64,000 nt of DNA from Saccharophagus degradans 2-40 (GTDB taxonomy: Bacteria; Pseudomonadota; Gammaproteobacteria; Pseudomonadales; Cellvibrionaceae). Below, one piece after another: positions 26,720 through 35,703 of the stretch (within the stretch, counting starts at the first letter, position 1; each line of letters begins with the position of its first letter). The stretch is taken from contig NC_007912.1 in NCBI RefSeq assembly GCF_000013665.1, positions 2,776,501 to 2,840,500 of the forward strand, in the 5' to 3' direction. Below the pieces are notes generated by a model. The model saw only the letters and a program-made list of their open reading frames with translations. It was not told the DNA's origin and made no database searches. A program made the translations under genes and the position numbers.

Positions 26720-28318
26720 CTATAACTGCGAGAATAGCGTGAGCTGAGAAACCCTCACAAAAGAAGACTGCGCAGCTTGTAACACAAGGGTTTCGACACT
26801 TAAACGCGTAGCTGCTTCGGCGTAGTCTACATCTCTTAAGTCTGCTAGAAATTTATTTATAACAACTTCCGAGTCTAAATGAAGTGATCGTGTACTATCA
26901 ATTGTATTATATCTGGCACCAAGCTCAGAAGTGACATTCGATATAGATGTTTGTGCGTTAGATAGATTCTTAAGTGTGGAAGCAATCACCTTTTCAATAG
27001 ACCGTCTATCTTCGGTGCCACCCTCGTAGGTCTTCATCGATTCACTCATTTGCGCCAGAGTTGTAAGTACATCTTGTTTATTGGTTGCTTCAATAAATAT
27101 TCGGTCACCGGCAACAGCTGTCACACCGCCAGAGGATACACTCTGAGTAGCGGATGTAACACCGAGCGCTGCGTTAGTGTTTGCAGAACCATTCGATAGC
27201 GTAATTTGGAGCCCTGCTGGCATATTAAACCCCGTAGCATCTACCGCCACGCCCAATCTAGCTAGGGCAGCAGCATTACCGTTACCCGCAGAATTTAATA
27301 CAGTTGATAGGTCTGCAGCGCTGTTAATAGGGCCGTCCAATACCAGTGTTTCTTTTCGTCCTCGAACAGTTATGTCGAATGTCTCTGGGGTTGCAGTAAA
27401 ATCAATGGGTCTTGCGTCGACACCGTCTGCATCAAAATTAAGTAAAGCTGCTTGCGCTGCAGTTCCAGAGGCTGGTTCACCCACTACAGCAAAGCGTACG
27501 CCCTTTAACTCAATTAATTCACCAGAGCGAAACGGCTGATTAGCAACAATAACTTTGCCGGTCGAGCGCTCGGTTGCCGTGTAGTTTTTTCCTGCCGGCA
27601 CCACCGTGCTTTCATGGTTAAACGAAATAACAATATCTTCAGGATAGAATTCGTCGTAAGCCTCTTGATCAAATACTTGACCAACAGACACCTCTACTGG
27701 CGGAGAAGAGCGATTATTAGAACTAGGGTAAGTACGCACTGTATTTTCTGCGCTTGGTATATCAACGAATATTTTTTTGCCAGAATCACTAGCGGCAATA
27801 TGAGTATTGTTCGCTATTTTTACAAATTTTTGCCCTTCATCACCATTATAACTAAAGCCAGTACTTGCAGTTCCGCTAAATGGCTCTGTGGTTGAACGAT
27901 AACCGCCAAAAATATAGTCACCGCCAGGCCCTTTAGTATTTAGCAAGCTCTGTAACTCTTCTAAACGACTGTCTACTTCGGCAGCAAGCGCCTTGTACTC
28001 GGTAGGCCCCAATGTTGCGTTGTTACCCGCCTGTACGGCTAGTTCCTGCATTCTGACAATTAAGTTATTTATCGCTTCAAGCGCAGACTCTTGTAACACA
28101 ATGCTATTTTCGGCTAGGTCACTATTAATGCCATATTGATTTATATTGGCCAACTCTTCAGTTAATTGAATAATTTTGGTGGAAGCTACGGGATCATCCG
28201 AGGGCGTTGAAACACGCTTGCCGGTAGAGAGCTGCTCTTGCGTCTTCACCATGGCCTGATTAGCATCAGCCATGCCACTGTTCGCGATATTAAATATTTG
28301 CAGCGAAGATATACGCAC
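26720..28318 (-). CDS. flgL: Flagellar hook-filament junction protein FlgL (HAP3)
   Basis: FlgL is the second junction protein between hook and filament. The flagellin-like N-terminus (MADANQAMVKTQEQLSTGKR, DDPVASTKIIQLTEELANI) and C-terminus (LADLRDVDYAEAATRLSVET) are clear. With 532 residues it is longer than the ~440 of P. aeruginosa; the middle has a beta-rich insert around 315-400 (ETFDITVRGRKETLVLDGPI). It starts with GTG at 28318, after AAGGGTGAAACATC. It is the last gene of flgFGHIJKL, 12 bp after flgK. Confidence 0.95.
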   Translation of the reverse strand: MRISSLQIFNIANSGMADANQAMVKTQEQLSTGKRVSTPSDDPVASTKIIQLTEELANINQYGINSDLAENSIVLQESALEAINNLIVRMQELAVQAGNNATLGPTEYKALAAEVDSRLEELQSLLNTKGPGGDYIFGGYRSTTEPFSGTASTGFSYNGDEGQKFVKIANNTHIAASDSGKKIFVDIPSAENTVRTYPSSNNRSSPPVEVSVGQVFDQEAYDEFYPEDIVISFNHESTVVPAGKNYTATERSTGKVIVANQPFRSGELIELKGVRFAVVGEPASGTAAQAALLNFDADGVDARPIDFTATPETFDITVRGRKETLVLDGPINSAADLSTVLNSAGNGNAAALARLGVAVDATGFNMPAGLQITLSNGSANTNAALGVTSATQSVSSGGVTAVAGDRIFIEATNKQDVLTTLAQMSESMKTYEGGTEDRRSIEKVIASTLKNLSNAQTSISNVTSELGARYNTIDSTRSLHLDSEVVINKFLADLRDVDYAEAATRLSVETLVLQAAQSSFVRVSQLTLFSQL

Positions 28319-28330
28319 GATGTTTCACCC

Positions 28331-31093
28331 TTAAAAGGAATTTATCAAAGTATCAAACAAATTTCGTGCCACAGAGATAACTTGGGCGTTTGCGGAATAC
28401 ATTTGCTCGAAACGGATTAAGTTTGCCGCTTCTTCATCTAGATTTACCGCAGAAATAGAATTGCGCATTGCTGTGGTATGCTCTAAAACTTGTTTACTAG
28501 CCTCCATGTTAATTCTAGAGGAGCTAGTATCTATACCAACGCGTTCAATTAACGAACCGTAACTCTCAGAAAGACTTGCACTTTTCCCTTGAACTAAATT
28601 ACTACTTTGAATTGCCACAAGTGCCAAAGCGCTGCGATTGTCCATTGCGCCATCGATATTAAAATCCAAGGTAAAACTATCACCAGCCTGAGGTTTACCG
28701 CTTAAATTTACCTGAATTCCCATATAACGGTTTTTAGCGAAGTCTTCAGCCGTGGTATCACCTAGTAACCGGCTTTGAGGAGGGAAAGTAGTAAGAGAAA
28801 CCCCGTCGGCCATAGCGATATCAAACTTACCGCCACTTACAATAGATGATGTAACCCCAGCGCCAGCACCTGTGAGTCGTACATTGCTATTGGAACCGTC
28901 GCCAACATCTAAGGATTCATTCGCAGCAGCAATTAAGTCCATTTGAAGGTTATCGCCTTCGGTAGCAAAGATCCTAACCTCGCTATACCCCGTCAATTCA
29001 TCGGTTGCGGATACCGCGTAAATCCCATTTTGTGCAAAGCTAGCGTCTGAATTAATTCGGCTTTCAATATAATTATTAAATTCATCAGGGTTAACCGCAG
29101 GATCAGGCACGTTTGCACTTAACACATTTGTACTTGTAATGGGGTCAAATTCATACTCTAAAAGATCTGTGCCATTTAAGCTTAACTGCAAAGGTTCAAC
29201 ATAACTCACTTGAAAGTTTGATAGCTCTATATAATTTGAAGCATTAACCGATACACCAGGTACATTACTTAATAATGATGCCAACTCACGCGCACTTGCA
29301 TTCGGTGGCGTATAGATAGTCTGAGTTACTGCCGCCCCCGCTTGGGTTTGCGACGGTAAAGTAAATGTAAACACTTCCGATGGGTAGTTATTGTTTAATA
29401 CGCCCCCAGTACCTACCACTGCCGACCGGCCTTCTTCAATGCCTATTACTGCGCCCCCCGAATTCACTAGACGCTCACCCGAATCGGTCGGAAAAACAGG
29501 GTTAGATCGACCTACTACGAAATTTTGGTCTCGCAATGGCGGATCGAGTTGAACAGGATTACCTGGGTCGCTGTTATCCAATACATCATAATTAGTTGGT
29601 GTGTTAAAACGAATTAATAAAGGCGGCGACATTTCGCCAGCATTAGCTAATAACGGCAATAATTCGCCGTTGCTATCCGTAAGCGATAACACCTCTCCTG
29701 GTGAAATAATCCCAGACCCAGAATTCCCTAGAGACGTATGGGTTACTATTGGACTACCAAATGCTAAATCCCTAGGGTCGGCAATATTCGAACTAAAGTC
29801 CCTTGCTCCGTTCTTTACACCTTCCAATAAAAAACTATCTCCTGCGGTAAAAGTGCCCGACTGTATCTCGAGCTCTAACCCTCGAAAAGCAATCGATGTA
29901 GGATAATTCCCAGGTAAAATACCGCTGGTAACGCTGGCATTGTCAGATGAACGGGTAATGGTGTAGCGACCACCCGCCTGAAATTCAATTTCATAGGCAG
30001 ACGCTTCCAACTCAGTGCTGTCAACAATATTCAAATACATTTGCCTATTGGTGGCCACAGAATTATTGGAATCGCCGATTACTCTATTGGCAGCGGTAAT
30101 TGGTTCATTTACAGATTTAAAAAAGTCCTCACCATATTCGTTATCAAGTGTAATGGCCTGCGTATGAATTTTGTTAAAAGTATCAGCCAGAGTAACAGCA
30201 ATACGTCCAAACTCATTATAGGTGTCAGTCATTGCGGTATCGCGGAATCGTAGCAGGCCTCCTATTTCACCACCAGAAACTATATTTGTAAGTACCTGAA
30301 CGCTCCCCCCTGTGGTAAACGTAAGGTCTTTCTTGCTTGCATCTTCCTCGCTGTCAACTAAGCCAAGCGTTCTCGCTGTATCCCCTACTACTAAGTTTTG
30401 TCCGTTACCAATAAGTACATTTACCTCACCATTACCTTGAGTAAAAGTTTGTATAGAAATAATTTTTGACAGCTTTAAAATAGTCTCATCACGCTGATCT
30501 AATAGATCGTTTGGCTTATCGCCCGAACCAAAAGCTTCCGCCACTTTACGGTTTATATCCGCTATGTTTTTTGCCAAGGCGTTCGCTTCTGCAACGGCTA
30601 CCTGCAACCCTTCTTCCACACTTTCTTCAATAGCTGCAAAACGTGAATGTATTGTATTAAACCGACTGGCCAAGTTTTCCGATTCACTAATAACTAATTG
30701 CCGAACTGGCACCGAGCTAGGCTCATCTGCACCATTTTGAACTGCTGCGAAAAAAGTTCCTAATGCACCAGACAACCCTGTATTCTCATCGGAGAGTAAG
30801 TTGTCTAGCTGCGAGACCAAGTCGTGATAAGTGTTTAAATCGGAGTATAAGGTTGAATCTGTTCGCAATTGAGTAGTAACGAAGCTGTTTACAATTCGCT
30901 CTATAGAAGCTACGTTTACCCCATTACCCACGTAACCACCGTCGGCCCGGGTTGCGGGGTTAGTTTCCGCAATAACGCGCTGACGGCTGTAACCATCAAC
31001 ATTTGCATTAGAAATATTGTGTCCAGTAGTGCTTAACGCGCTTTGACTAGCCCGCAGCCCCGTAACACTTATACCTAGTAGATCACCAGCCAT
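28331..31093 (-). CDS. flgK: Flagellar hook-filament junction protein FlgK (HAP1), enlarged
   Basis: FlgK is the first junction protein on the distal hook. N-terminal ALSTTGHNISNANVDGYSRQ and C-terminal INMEASKQVLEHTTAMRNSI and the final VARNLFDTLINSF are the axial-protein ends. At 920 residues it is well above the ~550-680 usual in relatives. The extra sequence lies in the surface-facing middle, rich in Ser, Asn, Thr and Gly, with beta-rich repeats such as LPSQTQAGAAVTQTIYTPPN. Start ATG follows GAGGTGATCT, 9 bp after flgJ. Confidence 0.96.
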   Translation of the reverse strand: MAGDLLGISVTGLRASQSALSTTGHNISNANVDGYSRQRVIAETNPATRADGGYVGNGVNVASIERIVNSFVTTQLRTDSTLYSDLNTYHDLVSQLDNLLSDENTGLSGALGTFFAAVQNGADEPSSVPVRQLVISESENLASRFNTIHSRFAAIEESVEEGLQVAVAEANALAKNIADINRKVAEAFGSGDKPNDLLDQRDETILKLSKIISIQTFTQGNGEVNVLIGNGQNLVVGDTARTLGLVDSEEDASKKDLTFTTGGSVQVLTNIVSGGEIGGLLRFRDTAMTDTYNEFGRIAVTLADTFNKIHTQAITLDNEYGEDFFKSVNEPITAANRVIGDSNNSVATNRQMYLNIVDSTELEASAYEIEFQAGGRYTITRSSDNASVTSGILPGNYPTSIAFRGLELEIQSGTFTAGDSFLLEGVKNGARDFSSNIADPRDLAFGSPIVTHTSLGNSGSGIISPGEVLSLTDSNGELLPLLANAGEMSPPLLIRFNTPTNYDVLDNSDPGNPVQLDPPLRDQNFVVGRSNPVFPTDSGERLVNSGGAVIGIEEGRSAVVGTGGVLNNNYPSEVFTFTLPSQTQAGAAVTQTIYTPPNASARELASLLSNVPGVSVNASNYIELSNFQVSYVEPLQLSLNGTDLLEYEFDPITSTNVLSANVPDPAVNPDEFNNYIESRINSDASFAQNGIYAVSATDELTGYSEVRIFATEGDNLQMDLIAAANESLDVGDGSNSNVRLTGAGAGVTSSIVSGGKFDIAMADGVSLTTFPPQSRLLGDTTAEDFAKNRYMGIQVNLSGKPQAGDSFTLDFNIDGAMDNRSALALVAIQSSNLVQGKSASLSESYGSLIERVGIDTSSSRINMEASKQVLEHTTAMRNSISAVNLDEEAANLIRFEQMYSANAQVISVARNLFDTLINSF

Positions 31094-31102
31094 AGATCAC
31101 CT

Positions 31103-32059
31103 CTACCCGTTATCCGAGGTGTTGCCAGATAGCGCTTTTACTTTATCTGCAACGCGCTCCAATACGCTTAAAACCTTGTTTGCATAAGCTGGGTCTGTGG
31201 CGTAACCCGCTTGGGTTATACCCTTAATATACTCTTCGGCTGTTTTATTACCAGTGGCAATATCTTGATAACGCGGGTTACCCTGAATAAAACTAACGTA
31301 ATCATTCACACTTTCTTCTATGCTGCCATATTGCCTAAATGCTGCTTTTTCTTTTTCAAATTTACCATTAGCAAACTCTAAGGTTTCAGCGGTTACAGCA
31401 TTACCCTGCCAACCATTATGAGCTTTAATATTGAATAAATTATTGCTGGGCTGGCCATTTTTATCGGCAATTACTTTTTCACCCCAACCTGTTTCAAGCG
31501 CAGCCTGTGCAATAAGTACTTCAGGCTCTACGCCTAATTTTTCTGCCGCTTTAGTTACATTGGGCAACATTTGTTGAATAAAATCGTCTGGCGAAGTGGC
31601 CATAGCGCTGCGTTCGCCTTTAGGTGCAGCCGCACTCATATTATCTGGCGAGTGATACTTAGTCACTGCATTTACCGGTGATGCCTGATAGCTTGCCACA
31701 CTGGTGTTTACACGCTCCGTGTTTCCGTATTTTTGGCCGGAAAGCTGGCGATATAGCGCATCAGCTACACCCATTCCCCTACCATGAGAAAGGGTAAGTG
31801 CCAATTGTTGATCGTGCATATCACGATAGAAATTGGATTCTTGACTGTTAAACAAGCTATCTTCTTCAAATACTGCGTTGGCCTCACGCATACTTTTTAG
31901 CATTTGATTCACAAAGATGGATTCAAACTGCTGCGCAACTTTTTTAAGCGCCTCATCTTTATTTTCGGTATTTTTTATATTCTGCAAACTGTTTAAATCG
32001 GTATAAACATCTGCAGAAGGAAGTGTTGGAGGTAATAAGCTCGATGAGTCCATTTTCAT
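31103..32059 (-). CDS. flgJ: Flagellar rod assembly protein / muramidase FlgJ
   Basis: FlgJ has an N-terminal rod-capping domain (FESIFVNQMLKSMREANAVF, LSHGRGMGVADALYRQL) and a C-terminal glucosaminidase domain (LIAQAALETGWGEKVI, NNLFNIKAHNGWQG, YVSFIQGNPRYQD). The Glu of ALETGWGE is the expected catalytic residue for cutting peptidoglycan as the rod crosses the periplasm. The 318-residue length shows the two-domain form typical of beta- and gammaproteobacteria. ATG directly follows the flgI stop. Confidence 0.97.
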   Translation of the reverse strand: MKMDSSSLLPPTLPSADVYTDLNSLQNIKNTENKDEALKKVAQQFESIFVNQMLKSMREANAVFEEDSLFNSQESNFYRDMHDQQLALTLSHGRGMGVADALYRQLSGQKYGNTERVNTSVASYQASPVNAVTKYHSPDNMSAAAPKGERSAMATSPDDFIQQMLPNVTKAAEKLGVEPEVLIAQAALETGWGEKVIADKNGQPSNNLFNIKAHNGWQGNAVTAETLEFANGKFEKEKAAFRQYGSIEESVNDYVSFIQGNPRYQDIATGNKTAEEYIKGITQAGYATDPAYANKVLSVLERVADKVKALSGNTSDNG

Positions 32060-33199
32060 TTAGATCACCACTATTTCGGCTTTTAAAGCACCAGCTTGTT
32101 TTAGTGCTTCTAAAATTGCCATTAAGTCACCAGGCGCCGCCCCTACTTCATTAACCGCGCGAACTATATCGTTTAGCGTGGGCCCTGGGCTAAATTTAAA
32201 CATTGGGCCATTTTCTTCTACGACTTCTACGCGGCTATTTGGCACCACCACTGTTTCACCACCACCAAAAGCATTGGGCTGGCTGGCCTCTACATCTTCT
32301 TTAACGGTAACCGTAAGCGAGCCGTGCGTAACAGCCACTGGCGACACACGCACATGCTGCCCAACTACAATGGTACCGGTGCGCGAGTTAATAATAATTT
32401 TGGCGCTTGAATTACCTGGCGTTAACGTAAGGTTTTCGAGCAGCGATAAAAATTCTACGCGCTGTGCAGGGTTTTGCGGCGCACGCACGGCAATGGATGC
32501 AGCATCCATTGGCATAGCAACTTCTGGCCCTAACATATCATTGATAGTATCGGCTAATCGCTTTGCTGTTGTGAAATCTGGCGTATGTAAATTAAAAACA
32601 ATGCGATCGTCACCGCCAAATCGCGTTGCTACTGCGCGCTCCACCATGGCGCCACCGGGAATGCGGCCAACACTAGGCACGTTTACAGTAATTTTAGAGC
32701 CATCTCTACCTTCACCACCAAAGCCACCCACAATAAGATTGCCTTGTGCCACAGCATATACATTGCCATCTAGACCTCTTAAGGGCGCGAGCAACAAACT
32801 ACCACCACGTAAACTTTTGGCGTTGGCAATAGAGGAAACGGTTATGTCAATGGTTTGACCGGGTTTTGCAAAAGCTGGAAGCTCTGCATGAATCGCCACA
32901 GCAGCAACGTTTTTTAACTGAAATTTTGCACCGGGCGGAATAGTGATGCCAAACTGCTTTAGCATTGCCTGAAACGACTGAGTGGTAAATGGTGTTTGGT
33001 TTGTTTGGTCACCGGTGCCATCTAAACCAACCACTAACCCATAGCCAACTAACTGGTTGGAACGCACCCCCTCAACCGAAGTTAAGTCTTTTATTCGCTC
33101 TGCACTAGCATGTGAACCAAATAAAAATAGAGCACTCAGTAAAGTGCTAGCAATTGCTCTATAGCTCTGTTTACAAACTTGGCGTACGGTAATGTTCAT
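32060..33199 (-). CDS. flgI: Flagellar P-ring protein FlgI
   Basis: This is a 379-residue periplasmic protein with a cleavable signal peptide ending near [11 protein letters not shown]. Family motifs include [38 protein letters not shown] and the C-terminal [20 protein letters not shown]. FlgI forms the P-ring in the peptidoglycan layer as a bushing for the rod. AAGGTG precedes the ATG. It lies between flgH and flgJ, the usual order. Confidence 0.98.
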   Translation of the reverse strand: MNITVRQVCKQSYRAIASTLLSALFLFGSHASAERIKDLTSVEGVRSNQLVGYGLVVGLDGTGDQTNQTPFTTQSFQAMLKQFGITIPPGAKFQLKNVAAVAIHAELPAFAKPGQTIDITVSSIANAKSLRGGSLLLAPLRGLDGNVYAVAQGNLIVGGFGGEGRDGSKITVNVPSVGRIPGGAMVERAVATRFGGDDRIVFNLHTPDFTTAKRLADTINDMLGPEVAMPMDAASIAVRAPQNPAQRVEFLSLLENLTLTPGNSSAKIIINSRTGTIVVGQHVRVSPVAVTHGSLTVTVKEDVEASQPNAFGGGETVVVPNSRVEVVEENGPMFKFSPGPTLNDIVRAVNEVGAAPGDLMAILEALKQAGALKAEIVVI

Positions 33200-33212
33200 T
33201 TTTCACCTTCGT

Positions 33213-33905
33213 TTAAAATGGCCAAATTGGGCCATTAAAGAACTGTGTTAACCAACCCATTTTTTGCGAATCTGCGAATTCACCTTCACCGGAATAACTA
33301 ATATGCGCATTGGCGATTTTGGTAGACACTACCGTGTTATCTGGGCCCACATCATCGGGCCTTACTAAGCCGCTTACCCGAATAAACTCATCGCCGCGGT
33401 TTAACGTCATCCATTTTTCGCCGCGAATGGACAAGGTGCCATTGGGATACACCTCGACCACTGTTACAGTGATGCTGCCAGTAAGCTGATTGCTTTGGTC
33501 GGAGTCGGCTTCGCCTTTAAATTCTCGCTCGCCCTGTACATCTAGCCCTAAGCCAAGGTTACCCAAGCCGGGAGTCGTTCCAAATACAGTGCTCGAGCCT
33601 TGCGATATATCGTTATCTTTTTTCACGCCAATATTGGATGACTTTTTAGACGAGGTGCGTTCTTGCAATACCACCGTAATAATATCGCCAACACGTAGTG
33701 CTTTTCTGTCGCTAAAAAGGTCGATAGATGAATTGGGTGAGTACAACGAACCATTTGCTGGCGGTTGCGCTTGTGAGCTGGTACTTAATACGGGCGCATA
33801 ATACGGGTCGCCGGGTGCAACCGGTTGATGAACCACACAACCTGAAAAAAATAGCGAGCAATTAACGGCAATAAGCGCTTTGTATGTATTTTTTAGACTA
33901 ACCAT
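33213..33905 (-). CDS. flgH: Flagellar L-ring lipoprotein FlgH
   Basis: FlgH forms the outer-membrane L-ring. The N-terminus is a lipoprotein signal with lipobox FFSGC. Family motifs are SLFSDRK-like SIDLFSDRKALRVGDIITVV, GSITVTVVEVYPNGTLSIRG and the final QKMGWLTQFFNGPIWPF. I start it at ATG 33905 (230 residues) after GTGAGGGCG; the ATG at 33932 adds nine residues before the signal and has a poorer site. Confidence 0.96.
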   Translation of the reverse strand: MVSLKNTYKALIAVNCSLFFSGCVVHQPVAPGDPYYAPVLSTSSQAQPPANGSLYSPNSSIDLFSDRKALRVGDIITVVLQERTSSKKSSNIGVKKDNDISQGSSTVFGTTPGLGNLGLGLDVQGEREFKGEADSDQSNQLTGSITVTVVEVYPNGTLSIRGEKWMTLNRGDEFIRVSGLVRPDDVGPDNTVVSTKIANAHISYSGEGEFADSQKMGWLTQFFNGPIWPF

Positions 33906-33935
33906 CGCCCTCACCCTTTTAATCGCTAACATGAA

Positions 33936-34721
33936 TTAGATATTTTGCGTAATAAATTGCAGCATCTGATCGGAAGTAGATACCACTTTTGAGTTCATTT
34001 CATAGGCGCGCTGTGTGGTAATCATATTCACCATTTCTTCTACAATATCCACATTAGAATTTTCTAGCATGCCTTGCTTAATTGAGCCCAATCCGTTTTC
34101 ACCGGGTGTGCCTTGAATGGGGTTACCGCTTGAAGCGGTTTCGAGAAATAAATTGCCACCAATGGCTTGTAAACCAGCTGGGTTTACAAAATCGACTATT
34201 TGTAAATTACCTAACACAACGGGCGCAGGCTCACCTCTTACAGAGGCACTTACTACACCATCTGTACCTATGGTGACTGTTTCGGCATTATCTGGAATGG
34301 TAATAGCAGGTTGAATAAGCAAGCCGCTAGCATTCACCACCTGCCCTTGACCATCTAAATGAAATTGACCATCACGTGTATAAGAAACTGTACCGTCGGG
34401 CTGCAATACAGGAATAAAGCCTCGACCATCTATAGCCACATCAAGTGACTGCCCTGTAACTTGTAAACTACCGGGAGTAAATTGTTTTTGTGTTCCTACT
34501 ACTCGAACACCTGTGCCCAACTGCAAACCAGACGGCAATTGTGTTTCTTCAGTTGTTTGCGCGCCTGGCTGACGTTGTATTTGATAGAGAAGATCTTCAA
34601 ACACGGCCCTATCGCGCTTAAAACCAACGGTGGATGCGTTCGCAAGGTTATTGGCAATGGTTGTTAGCCGAGTATCTTGTGCGGCTAAACCTGTTTTACT
34701 TACGTATAATGCTGCGTGCAT
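33936..34721 (-). CDS. flgG: Flagellar distal rod protein FlgG
   Basis: FlgG is the distal rod subunit. The 261-residue length is typical. N-terminal LTTIANNLANASTVGFKRDR and C-terminal VDIVEEMVNMITTQRAYEMN with NSKVVSTSDQMLQFITQNI are the family signatures. ATG follows GAGGTGAGAT. It lies 59 bp after flgF. Confidence 0.98.
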   Translation of the reverse strand: MHAALYVSKTGLAAQDTRLTTIANNLANASTVGFKRDRAVFEDLLYQIQRQPGAQTTEETQLPSGLQLGTGVRVVGTQKQFTPGSLQVTGQSLDVAIDGRGFIPVLQPDGTVSYTRDGQFHLDGQGQVVNASGLLIQPAITIPDNAETVTIGTDGVVSASVRGEPAPVVLGNLQIVDFVNPAGLQAIGGNLFLETASSGNPIQGTPGENGLGSIKQGMLENSNVDIVEEMVNMITTQRAYEMNSKVVSTSDQMLQFITQNI

Positions 34722-34780
34722 ATCTCACCTCATGTTCAATTCTTGCGTTGCGTGTGTAGCGAATAGTGTGGTTAAGTTAC

Positions 34781-35530
34781 CTACCCATTCATTTGCAATA
34801 GTTTTGATGAACTTTCTGAATTCTGTTTGATTGTTTGCATTACTTTTACTTGCATTTCATATTGCCTAGAAAGCTCTAACATACTGACCAGTTCATTAAC
34901 GGCATTCACGTTACTCGCTTCTAAAAAGCCAGAAACAATACGAACTGTACCGTCGGCTTGCACTTCACCGTCGTTTTCAAGTGCGCGTAACAACCCATCT
35001 TCAGATTTGGTTAACGTATTCACATCAGGGTTAACAAGTTTGACCCTGTCGGCTTGTACTGTGGCTTCTTTACCTTCACCAAGGGGAATTAGCGTAATGG
35101 TGCCATCGGCTGCCATTTCTATTTTTTCTGCTGGCGGTAAGGCTATTGGCCCACCATTGCCTAACACCGGCAAGCCATTGCCGGTACGCAAAATACCTAC
35201 ACTATCAATGTGTAAAGACCCAGCGCGGGTGAATGCCTCGGTGCCATCTGGTGCTTGCACGGCTATGAACCCTTCTCGCTCTACGGCAATATCCAGCTCA
35301 CGCCCTGTTTCTACCAGCGCGCCTTGCGAAAAATTTGTACCTGGGTTTTCTGTTAATGCGTAAGCGCGTGTGGGTTCACCTTCACCGTAATAAATAGGCA
35401 TGCTACGCGCTTGCGCGAAATCTGCTTTAAACCCAGTAGTGTTTACGTTAGCCAAATTGTTGGCATGAGCAGTTTGAGCAAGCATGTTGTGCTTTGCTCC
35501 GGTCATGGCGATGTATAAGGCCTTATCCAT
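34781..35530 (-). CDS. flgF: Flagellar proximal rod protein FlgF
   Basis: FlgF is a proximal rod protein of 249 residues. It has AQTAHANNLANVNTTGFKAD at the N-terminus and NAVNELVSMLELSRQYEMQV at the C-terminus. CGGAGCAAAT precedes the ATG. It is the first gene of the flgF-L operon and has its own sigma54 site, 59 bp upstream. Confidence 0.97.
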   Translation of the reverse strand: MDKALYIAMTGAKHNMLAQTAHANNLANVNTTGFKADFAQARSMPIYYGEGEPTRAYALTENPGTNFSQGALVETGRELDIAVEREGFIAVQAPDGTEAFTRAGSLHIDSVGILRTGNGLPVLGNGGPIALPPAEKIEMAADGTITLIPLGEGKEATVQADRVKLVNPDVNTLTKSEDGLLRALENDGEVQADGTVRIVSGFLEASNVNAVNELVSMLELSRQYEMQVKVMQTIKQNSESSSKLLQMNG

Positions 35531-35563
35531 ATTTGCTCCGTTGGAAAAACGTCAAATTTACGA

Positions 35564-35583
35564 ACTACTAGCGATCTAGTAGT
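35564..35583. repeat. Perfect inverted repeat at the flgF transcription start
   Basis: ACTACTAG-CGAT-CTAGTAGT forms an 8-bp stem with a 4-nt loop. It overlaps the start point predicted from the sigma54 site (~35577), so it would be at the 5' end of the flgF-L transcript or act as a DNA operator. Confidence 0.55.
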
Positions 35584-35588
35584 AATAG

Positions 35589-35604
35589 AGCAAGATGGAT
35601 GCCA
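35589..35604 (-). promoter_or_regulatory. Sigma54 promoter of flgFGHIJKL
   Basis: On the minus strand TGGCAT-CCATC-TTGCT, GG-N10-GC, one base away from the consensus in each element. The leader to flgF is about 47 nt. Confidence 0.8.
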
Positions 35605-35650
35605 ATATTTTGAATTGAAAAAGGAAGGGAGTAATTGCTAATGAGTAGCC

Positions 35651-35682
35651 GCTAATCACTAGTGAAGTTACTAGTGATTAGC
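35651..35682 (-). terminator. Hairpin after flgE, probable end of flgBCDE
   Basis: GCTAATCACTAGT-GAAGTT-ACTAGTGATTAGC is a perfect 13-bp stem with a 6-nt loop, 22 bp after the flgE stop. No strong U-tract follows, so it may be a processing or 3'-protecting stem instead of an efficient terminator. Confidence 0.6.
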
Positions 35683-35703
35683 GATTAAAAACTATAGATT
35701 GAA

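Noticed and set aside
32178-32858. 226-codon plus-strand frame opposite flgI
   Set aside because: Fully inside a certain gene; Ser/Thr/Pro-rich product with no family pattern.
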